DNA of 64,000 nt. Origin: Actinomycetota bacterium. Its GTDB lineage: Bacteria > Actinomycetota > Actinomycetes > S36-B12 > UBA10799. The first letter of the stretch is position 1. Each line of letters begins with the position of its first letter. Below, one piece after another: positions 58,361 through 64,000 of the stretch. The stretch spans positions 930,001-994,000 of the forward strand of contig JACJWR010000001.1 in NCBI GenBank assembly GCA_020637055.1. Reading direction: 5' to 3'. The position numbers were made by a program, and so were the translations under genes. The notes under the pieces were generated by a model, which saw only the letters and a program-made list of their open reading frames with translations, searched no databases and had not been told where the DNA came from.

Positions 58361-59592
58361 CGGGAGTCCCTCCCTGCATCGGGGTCGGATAGTCGCCGGG
58401 CGGCGAAGGCGCCCTCACGAAGGCGCACGTTGAATGGTTCGCCGGGTGGGATGTCGTCAGGTCCGAACGCCACCCGACCGTCCTGGTCGGTCACCAGCGC
58501 ATAGCCACGGTCGAGCGTGGCAGCGGGCGATAGCGCGTGCAGACCGGACTGCAGCGACCGCAGTTGCGCCGTTGCGTGCGCCAACCTGTTGCCGATGGCT
58601 CGACGGGCATCGGCCCGTTCCCGGGTGATCTGCTGCTGTTCGCGTGTGAGCCGATCGACCACGGCACGCAGCGCCCCCGACTGCCGCAGGTACGTCAGAC
58701 GGTCGCGCTCCCGGGTCAAATGGTTGGTGATCCGCCGGCGGAGGTCTGCGCGGGCGTCGACGATGCGCTCCTGCTCTTCCTTCCAGTGGGGCACGAGCAA
58801 CTCGGCGGAGTGGGTTGGAGTCGAGGCCCGGACGTCGGCCACGTCGTCGAGCAGCGGTCGATCGCGCTCGTGGCCGATGGCGCTGACCACCGGGGTGCGC
58901 GCAGCAGCGACCGCTCGCAGCAGGCTCTCGTTGCTGAACGGCAGGAGATCCTCCACGGATCCGCCACCCCGGGTGATCACGATCACGTCGACCTCGGGGT
59001 GCTCGTCGAGTTCCTGCAGCGCCGTGGTCACCGCCGGAACCGCCGCGGCGCCCTGGACGACGACCTCCCGGGTTTCGAAGGCGACCCCGGGCCAGCGGCG
59101 CCTCACGCCGACCTTCACGTCCTTCTCGGCTTCGGAGTTCCGCCCGCAGATCAACCCGATGCGAACCGGGAGGAAGGGGATCGGCTGCTTGCGCTCGGGT
59201 GCGAACAGGCCTTCGGCGGCGAGCAGCGCCCGCAACTGTTCCAACCGCGCCAGCAACTCGCCCAGACCCACCACCCGGATCTGGCGAACCCGCAGATGCA
59301 GGTCGCCGCGTTTGCTCCAATATTCCAGCCGGGCCAAGACCACCACTTGCGCGCCGTCGGTGATCCCCGGGGTCTGGGTCTGTAGTAGCGAAGGGGGCGC
59401 CACCAAGGAGACGGACGTCTCGGATGAGGTGTCGCGCAGCCGCATGTACACCAGCCGGGCACCGGGGCGGGGTCGAACCTCGCTCAGTTGCCCCTCCACC
59501 CAGACTTCGCCCAGCCGCCGGACATAGTCGGCGAACGCCTTGCTCATCTGCGCCACCGAGAGCGGCGCGTCTTGGCTGTTCGCCATCCCCAT
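58357..59592 (-). CDS. xseA: Exodeoxyribonuclease VII large subunit
   Basis: A 411-residue XseA. An N-terminal OB fold (VWVEGQLSEVRPRPGARLVYMRLRD) precedes the catalytic domain with GLICGRNSEAEKDV, VDVIVITRGGGSVEDLLPFSNE (GGGS..DL) and ISAIGHERDRPLLDDVADVRASTPT-type sequence, then a long coiled coil. It digests single-stranded DNA to oligonucleotides. Start at 59592 with TACCCT 6 nt upstream; an ATG two codons in is possible. Divergent from ispH. Confidence 0.94.
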   Translation of the reverse strand: MGMANSQDAPLSVAQMSKAFADYVRRLGEVWVEGQLSEVRPRPGARLVYMRLRDTSSETSVSLVAPPSLLQTQTPGITDGAQVVVLARLEYWSKRGDLHLRVRQIRVVGLGELLARLEQLRALLAAEGLFAPERKQPIPFLPVRIGLICGRNSEAEKDVKVGVRRRWPGVAFETREVVVQGAAAVPAVTTALQELDEHPEVDVIVITRGGGSVEDLLPFSNESLLRAVAAARTPVVSAIGHERDRPLLDDVADVRASTPTHSAELLVPHWKEEQERIVDARADLRRRITNHLTRERDRLTYLRQSGALRAVVDRLTREQQQITRERADARRAIGNRLAHATAQLRSLQSGLHALSPAATLDRGYALVTDQDGRVAFGPDDIPPGEPFNVRLREGAFAARRLSDPDAGRDSR

Positions 59593-59598
59593 GACGCA

Positions 59599-59604
59599 AG
59601 GGTA
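59599..59604 (-). promoter_or_regulatory. Probable -10 box of xseA
   Basis: TACCCT on the minus strand ends 6 nt before the ATG at 59592. Confidence 0.5.
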
Positions 59605-59650
59605 CGAGATGTGCGGCGGGTGAGGAGTGTCGCGATGTTCGGGCGGCGCC

Positions 59651-59656
59651 TACCAT
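59651..59656 (+). promoter_or_regulatory. Probable -10 box of ispH
   Basis: TACCAT ends 6 nt before the ATG at 59663. Confidence 0.55.
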
Positions 59657-59662
59657 TGACCC

Positions 59663-60622
59663 ATGACTTCCAAGAAGGTCCTGCTGGCGGCGCCCCGTGG
59701 CTACTGCGCCGGGGTGGATCGCGCAGTCGTCACCGTGGTGAAGGCGCTCGACCTCTACGGCCCGCCCGTATACGTGCGCAAAGAGATCGTGCACAACCGG
59801 CATGTGGTGACCACCCTTGAGCAGCGGGGGGCGATCTTCGTCGACGAGACGTCGGAGGTGCCGGAGGGTTCCGTCGTGGTCTTCAGCGCCCACGGGGTTT
59901 CCCCACAGGTCCACGCTGAGGCCGCCGAGCGCGAACTGAAGACGATCGACGCCACCTGCCCGCTGGTCACGAAGGTGCACAACGAGGCGAAGCGGTTCGC
60001 CGCCGAGGGCTACCAGATCCTCCTCATCGGCCATGACGGACACGAAGAAGTCGAGGGGACGATGGGGGAGGCGCCCGACTCGATAACGCTGGTGGAGCAC
60101 CCGGACGACGCTGACCGGGTGGAGTTGGATCCGGACAAGCCCACCGCCTGGCTCTCCCAGACCACACTCTCGGTGGACGAGACCATGGCCACCGTGGATC
60201 GGCTGCGCCAGCGGCTGCCGTTGCTGGTGGATCCGCCCAGCGATGACATCTGCTACGCCACCCAGAACCGGCAACTCGCGGTCAAGCAGATTGCCCCGGG
60301 GTGCGACGTGCTGATCGTGGTGGGGTCGGGGAACTCCTCGAACTCGGTCCGGCTCGCCGAGGTCGGGCTCGAGGCCGGCGCGGCCGCTGCCTATCGGGTC
60401 GACGGGGCCGGTGAGTTGCAGGACGAGTGGTTCGAATCGGCAGCTGTGGTCGGTTTGACCTCGGGAGCCTCGGTGCCGGAGGAGTTAGTCACCGGCGTGC
60501 TGGAATGGCTGGCCGAACGTGGATTCGGCGACGTCGAGATCGCGGTCGCCGCGGAGGAGAAGCTCACGTTCGCGCTGCCCCCCGAACTGCGCCGGGACCT
60601 CAAAGCGGCCGGCAAGGTCTAG
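59663..60622 (+). CDS. ispH: 4-hydroxy-3-methylbut-2-enyl diphosphate reductase
   Basis: The last step of the MEP isoprenoid pathway, making IPP and DMAPP. A 319-residue Fe-S enzyme with cluster cysteines Cys15 (GYCAGV), Cys99 (ATCPLV) and Cys197 (DICYAT), and substrate-contact His residues in VHNRHVV and FSAHGVSP. GSGNSSNSVRLAEVG and TSGASVPEELV are also conserved. It is leaderless by -10 spacing, divergent from xseA, and its stop shares CTAG with the convergent DUF6542 gene. Confidence 0.96.
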   Translation: MTSKKVLLAAPRGYCAGVDRAVVTVVKALDLYGPPVYVRKEIVHNRHVVTTLEQRGAIFVDETSEVPEGSVVVFSAHGVSPQVHAEAAERELKTIDATCPLVTKVHNEAKRFAAEGYQILLIGHDGHEEVEGTMGEAPDSITLVEHPDDADRVELDPDKPTAWLSQTTLSVDETMATVDRLRQRLPLLVDPPSDDICYATQNRQLAVKQIAPGCDVLIVVGSGNSSNSVRLAEVGLEAGAAAAYRVDGAGELQDEWFESAAVVGLTSGASVPEELVTGVLEWLAERGFGDVEIAVAAEEKLTFALPPELRRDLKAAGKV

Positions 60623-61215
60623 AGTCTGCCGCCCGCGGTGGAACTGGCGTCCGAGTGGGCCGGCACCCGCCGCTTGCGGGACAAGATCCGACGCGTCGCC
60701 ATGATGGCCAGCGCCAGGCCGGTGCCCAGGAACACCCACTGCGCGTTGAACGCCAGGCCGGAGAGGATTGTGGTGGCCTCGAGCAGCCAGAAGTTGCCGC
60801 TCGAACCCACCACGGCCACCTGGGCCGAGACGATGACCGCGAACAGGTAGGCCAACGGAGGTGAGATGACCGCCGTGGTGAGGTCTTGCCGTCGAAGGCC
60901 GAGGGCCACCAAAGCGCACAAGATGGTGAACACCCCTCCGGTGAGCCAACCCAGGGCCCCCGCCAGTGACATCTCCAGGAAGCCCGCCAGCGTCGTGCCG
61001 ACTGCGATGATTCCGAATCCCCCCCACGACGACAACCCCCTGCCCGAGGGCGTGGCTGAATTCCCGGGGGCCGCAGTTGAGGACACTGTTGGCTGCTCCT
61101 TCCCCATGACCACCAGACCATCGCTGTGAGTTCCGTTCGACCCCGGAGGGGTCGAGGCGAGGGCCGGGGTGGAGTTGCTAGGCACGGCAGGACCGGTCGA
61201 CTGCAGTTGGCTCAC
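60619..61215 (-). CDS. DUF6542 membrane protein
   Basis: A 198-residue protein. A disordered Ser/Pro/Thr-rich N-terminal ~65 residues is followed by four hydrophobic helices (FGIIAVGTTLAGFLEMSLAG; GGVFTILCALVALGL; SPPLAYLFAVIVSAQV; WVFLGTGLALAIMATRR) and a basic tail. DUF6542 genes are commonly found next to xseA/ispH in actinobacteria; function unknown. The GTG at 61215 is 7 nt behind TACGCT, supporting a long, leaderless start over internal Met codons. Confidence 0.75.
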   Translation of the reverse strand: MSQLQSTGPAVPSNSTPALASTPPGSNGTHSDGLVVMGKEQPTVSSTAAPGNSATPSGRGLSSWGGFGIIAVGTTLAGFLEMSLAGALGWLTGGVFTILCALVALGLRRQDLTTAVISPPLAYLFAVIVSAQVAVVGSSGNFWLLEATTILSGLAFNAQWVFLGTGLALAIMATRRILSRKRRVPAHSDASSTAGGRL

Positions 61216-61222
61216 GTCACGA

Positions 61223-61228
61223 AGCGTA
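61223..61228 (-). promoter_or_regulatory. Probable -10 box of the DUF6542 gene
   Basis: TACGCT on the minus strand ends 7 nt before the GTG at 61215. Confidence 0.5.
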
Positions 61229-61377
61229 GGCCACGGCTACTGCCGCACCGCACATTGACGCACACCAGGACCGGTGGTGGCCCGCGTGTCGCCCAGAATC
61301 GGTCCAGCAGGCAACGTGTGTTGAACGTTGGGGAGGCGGTGCGGGCATCGTCTGGGCCCGTGCCTCGGCCTGGACGA

Positions 61378-62505
61378 TCAGGCGGTGTCATCCAGCGGTT
61401 CCAGGCGGCGTACGTCGGCGTCGATGGCCGCGAGGTCGGCGTTCGACGACCACGCATTGCCGTGTTCGGCCAGTCGGCGGGCGACCGGCCGGACTCGCGA
61501 TTGCCAACTGCCGACGACTTTGTTGTACGCCGACAGGGTCGCATCGAGGCGCGTTCCGAGCACCTGCAGATGGCCAGCGAGAAGTCCCACTCGGGAGACC
61601 GCCTCCTGGGCAAGGCCGAGGATCTCTTGCGCGCCGCGAGCCGTCCGTTCCTCCTGCCAGGCCAGCGCTACGACCCGCAACAGTGCCATCAAGGTGGTGG
61701 GCGTGGCGAGGATGATGCCCGCATCGCCCGCGTGGTCGAGGATTTCCGGGTCGGCTCGCAGCGCCGCCGCGAGAAGCTCGTCGGCCGGCAGGAACAGGAC
61801 GACGAAATCGGGGGTGGAGTCGAGTTGGCTGGCGTACTCCTTGCCGGCCAACTCTTTGATGCGTCCGCGCACGGCGCGTGCGTGGGCGGCGAGGGTTTGG
61901 GCGTCGGACGAAGTGCCAGCCGCATCTGCCTCCAGCAGCGCGTTCAGCGGGACCTTCGCGTCGATCACCACCCGTCTCCCGGCTCCGAGGTCGATGATCA
62001 TGTCGGGCCGCAGTCGCCCGCCCACCTCGCCCGGCTGGGATCTATACGTGACGCCTTCGAGCAGTCCGGCGCTCTGCACGATGCGCGTCAGTTGCACCTC
62101 CCCCCAGCGTCCACGCACGCCCGGGTTGCGCAGAGCGGCTGCCACCCCGGACGTCTGTCGGGCGAGATCCCGGTTGGACTGTTCGATGGTTGCCAGTTGA
62201 GCTTCGATGCGGCCCATACCGCTTGCCCGGATGTGGTCGGTCTGCGCGACGGTCTCTTTGAGTTGGGCGAGCGATTCCCGCATCGGCGCCACCATTGAGG
62301 CGACGTCCGCCGCCTGCTCCGATTGTCGCGTCGCCTCGGCGAGGCGGGCTTGCCAATGCTGCTCGCCGGCCTCGAGTTCCGCCCTCACAGTCGCGAGTTC
62401 GAGGCGAGTTTCGGTGGCGGCCGAGCGGCGACCGAGGGTGAGGCCGAGTCCCAAGCCGACGACGACGGCGACGATGACCAGCGCTGCGACCACGAGTGAC
62501 TCCAT
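61378..62505 (-). CDS. rmuC: DNA recombination protein RmuC
   Basis: A 375-residue RmuC-family protein. It has an N-terminal membrane helix (VVAALVIVAVVVGLGLGLTLG), a coiled-coil region (~30-110), then the nuclease-like RmuC domain: GVRGRWGEVQLTRIVQSAGL, RPDMIIDLGAGRRVVIDAKVPL and VVLFLPADELLAAAL followed by ILATPTTLMALLRVVALAW. RmuC limits DNA inversions at short inverted repeats in E. coli. Start at the ATG at 62505 just before the membrane helix. Divergent from ychF. Confidence 0.9.
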   Translation of the reverse strand: MESLVVAALVIVAVVVGLGLGLTLGRRSAATETRLELATVRAELEAGEQHWQARLAEATRQSEQAADVASMVAPMRESLAQLKETVAQTDHIRASGMGRIEAQLATIEQSNRDLARQTSGVAAALRNPGVRGRWGEVQLTRIVQSAGLLEGVTYRSQPGEVGGRLRPDMIIDLGAGRRVVIDAKVPLNALLEADAAGTSSDAQTLAAHARAVRGRIKELAGKEYASQLDSTPDFVVLFLPADELLAAALRADPEILDHAGDAGIILATPTTLMALLRVVALAWQEERTARGAQEILGLAQEAVSRVGLLAGHLQVLGTRLDATLSAYNKVVGSWQSRVRPVARRLAEHGNAWSSNADLAAIDADVRRLEPLDDTA

Positions 62506-62558
62506 GCCGCCGATGATGCACCTCACCTCCGACAGTGGGACGGATTCGACCCTCCGCG

Positions 62559-62564
62559 TAGGGT
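62559..62564 (+). promoter_or_regulatory. Probable -10 box of ychF
   Basis: TAGGGT ends 7 nt before the GTG at 62572. Confidence 0.55.
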
Positions 62565-62571
62565 TGGCGGC

Positions 62572-63645
62572 GTGAGTCTGACCATCGGAATCGTGGGCTT
62601 GCCCAATGTCGGCAAATCGACCATGTTCAACGCCCTGACCCGCAACAACGTGCTGGCGGCGAACTACCCGTTCGCCACCATCGAGCCGAACGTGGGCGTC
62701 GTGGGGGTGCCGGATCCGCGGTTGGCGGAACTGGCTCGAATCTTCGGCTCGGCTCGGGAGCTTCCGGCGACGGTGAGTTTCGTTGATATCGCCGGCATCG
62801 TGCGCGGGGCCAGCGAGGGGCAGGGCCTCGGCAACAAGTTCCTCGCCCACATTCGGGAGGCGGATGCGATCTGCCAGGTGATCCGAGTGTTCGACGACCC
62901 GGACGTGGTGCACGTCGACGGCGAGGTCGATCCGGCCAGCGATATCGAAACCATCAACACCGAGTTGATTCTCGCCGACCTGCAGACCCTGGAGAAGGCC
63001 ATCCCGCGGCTGATCAAGGAGTCCCGGATCCGCAAGGAACGGGCCCCGGTCCTCGCCGCCGCCGAGCAGGCCAAGGCGTTGCTGGACGGCGGAACAACGC
63101 TGTTCGCGGCCGGATTCGATGCCGGGCCGCTCGCCGAACTGACCTTGCTCACCACCAAACCGTTCCTCTACGTGTTCAACCTCGACGCCGACGAACTCGC
63201 CGACGAAGCCCTGCGGGACCGACTAGCCGAGCTGGTGGCGCCGGCCGAGGCGATCTTCCTCGACGCCCAACTCGAGGCCGAACTGACCGAACTCGAGCCT
63301 TCGGAAGCGCGTGAACTCCTCGAATCGACCGGTCAGGAAGAGTCCGGCCTCGACCAACTCGCCCGGGTCGGCTTCGCCACCTTGGGCTTGCAGACCTATC
63401 TCACGGCCGGCCCGAAGGAGTCGCGCGCCTGGACGATTCCCGTGGGCGCCACCGCACCCGAGGCCGCCGGTGTGATCCACACGGACTTCGAACGTGGCTT
63501 CATCAAGGCCGAGGTGGTGTCGTTCCAGGATCTGGTGGCGGCAGGTTCAATGGCGGAGGCAAAGGCCCGGGGCCAGGTGCGCATGGAGGGCAAGGACTAC
63601 GTCATGGCCGACGGCGACGTGGTCGAGTTCAGATTCAACGTCTAG
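62572..63645 (+). CDS. ychF: Redox-regulated ATPase YchF (Obg family)
   Basis: A 357-residue OBG-family ATPase. The P-loop GLPNVGKST is at residues 9-17, the switch region is YPFATIEPNVG, G3 reads DIAGIVRGASEGQGLG, and the altered G4 NLDADE (not NKxD) explains the ATP preference. The C-terminal TGS domain includes TYLTAGPKESRAWTI and FIKAEVVSFQDL. It associates with ribosomes and translation. GTG start set by the -10 box. Confidence 0.95.
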   Translation: MSLTIGIVGLPNVGKSTMFNALTRNNVLAANYPFATIEPNVGVVGVPDPRLAELARIFGSARELPATVSFVDIAGIVRGASEGQGLGNKFLAHIREADAICQVIRVFDDPDVVHVDGEVDPASDIETINTELILADLQTLEKAIPRLIKESRIRKERAPVLAAAEQAKALLDGGTTLFAAGFDAGPLAELTLLTTKPFLYVFNLDADELADEALRDRLAELVAPAEAIFLDAQLEAELTELEPSEARELLESTGQEESGLDQLARVGFATLGLQTYLTAGPKESRAWTIPVGATAPEAAGVIHTDFERGFIKAEVVSFQDLVAAGSMAEAKARGQVRMEGKDYVMADGDVVEFRFNV

Positions 63646-63661
63646 TCTCCCGGCGAGCGTC

Positions 63662-63713
63662 CGGGTTGGTCGCACTAGGAGCAAAGATCCCGGGGTCTTG
63701 CGCGACCAACCCG
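63662..63713. terminator. 12-bp hairpin between ychF and the ABC-2 permease gene
   Basis: CGGGTTGGTCGC (63662-63673) and GCGACCAACCCG (63702-63713) are perfectly complementary with a 28-nt loop. The left arm runs into GTCGCACTAG, the same core as in the hairpin at 43795. It is probably a bidirectional terminator. Confidence 0.6.
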
Positions 63714-63719
63714 TACGGT

Positions 63720-63797
63720 CGGGGAGTGGGCAGGCCCAGCGGACCGGGCCGGAGTGGGGCGGTCGGGGAGCGGGGCAGGCCGGAGCGGGGCGGGCCC
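63720..63797. repeat. G-rich short-repeat tract
   Basis: Irregular repeats of the type GGAGCGGGGCAGGCC / GGAGTGGGGCGGTC fill the gap after the hairpin and up to the permease stop. No gene is seen in it. Confidence 0.5.
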
Positions 63798-63799
63798 TG

Positions 63800-64000
63800 C
63801 TACGACCGGGACACCCGACCGCGCAGGGCCAGGAAGGCCAAGGTGTGGCTCACCAGTGCCACACCCAGGATCGCAGCGGTTCCCTGCAGCAGCGGCGTCA
63901 ACTGCCAGCCGCCGGTGAGCAGCGAGCGCAATGCCGCCAGCACGTAGGTGACCGGGTTGTAGGTCGCGACCGTGGCGAGCCAGCCGCTGAGCGCCTCCTG
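63800..64000 (-). CDS. ABC-2 type transporter permease, C-terminal fragment
   Basis: The frame is open to the window edge and ends with TAG at 63802-63800, giving the last 66 residues. It contains WLATVATYNPVTYVLAALRSLLTGGW, the YNPVTY-x2-A-x-R block that precedes the last helix in DrrB-type ABC-2 permeases, then the helix LLQGTAAILGVALVSHTLAFLAL and a short basic tail. The ATPase subunit is presumably beyond the window. It would export a drug or lipid with that ATPase. Convergent with ychF. Confidence 0.78.
   Translation of the reverse strand, partial: QEALSGWLATVATYNPVTYVLAALRSLLTGGWQLTPLLQGTAAILGVALVSHTLAFLALRGRVSRS

Noticed and set aside
1..64000. tRNA, rRNA or riboswitch genes
   Set aside because: No cloverleaf-like or rRNA-like sequence and no long structured 5' leaders were found on reading; most leaders are absent or very short.

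Overview
This window is high-GC chromosomal DNA from an actinobacterium (Actinomycetota). The evidence is a WhiB-family Fe-S regulator, a GTP-type PEP carboxykinase, a DUF3039 protein beside its usual helicase partner, a DUF6542 protein beside xseA/ispH, LGFP repeats, a WS/DGAT acyltransferase, and many start codons lying 6-8 nt behind a TAnnnT -10 box (leaderless transcripts). I cannot place it to genus. I see no rRNA, tRNA, insertion sequence, prophage, integrase or CRISPR array. It reads as core genome with some accessory metabolism.

Layout. 1-6013: end of a YihY/BrkB membrane protein, a propionyl-CoA synthetase, an FAD monooxygenase and asparagine synthetase. 6075-10226 (minus strand): a metal-resistance pair (ArsR/SmtB-type repressor plus a His/Cys-rich metallothionein-like protein) and an aldehyde module (GAF regulator, exaC-type aldehyde dehydrogenase, DUF779). 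10303-16708: a GH76-like protein, a DinB-like protein, a TMEM175-type channel, a sphingosine-phosphate-lyase-like PLP enzyme next to an FGGY kinase, and a small ECF sigma-like/anti-sigma pair. 16722-20396 (minus): thioesterase, EamA transporter, ABM protein and Ycf46-like AAA ATPase. 20580-27049: pckG, whiB, thioredoxin, yqgE, DUF3039, helicase and an HdeD-like protein.

27219-35546 is a GlcNAc utilisation cluster: EIIA, HPr, EI, EIICB, nagB, convergent nagA, and a secreted GH18 enzyme with LGFP wall-binding repeats. The GH18 enzyme would release amino sugars outside, the PTS would import and phosphorylate them, and NagA/NagB would feed glycolysis. 35575-43741: aldo/keto reductase, PlsC, aquaglyceroporin, WS/DGAT, and a fadA-fadB-tetR beta-oxidation operon behind a palindromic operator/promoter. 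43925-52805: small membrane proteins, an orphan lasso-peptide-B2-like protease, 5-formyl-THF cyclo-ligase, RarA, an MMPL transporter, a lipoprotein and an alpha/beta hydrolase. 52844-64000: ScpB-like decarboxylase, GH13 enzyme, PPK2, MFS efflux pump, xseB/xseA, ispH, DUF6542, rmuC, ychF and the tail of an ABC-2 permease.

The most unusual items are: the 106-residue protein with 18 Cys in its last 57 residues, translationally coupled to a zinc-type SmtB repressor; the S1P-lyase/FGGY-kinase pair; the sigma factor whose region 4 looks degenerate; the orphan lasso B2-like protein; and the long perfect hairpins that occupy every convergent intergenic gap longer than about 90 bp.
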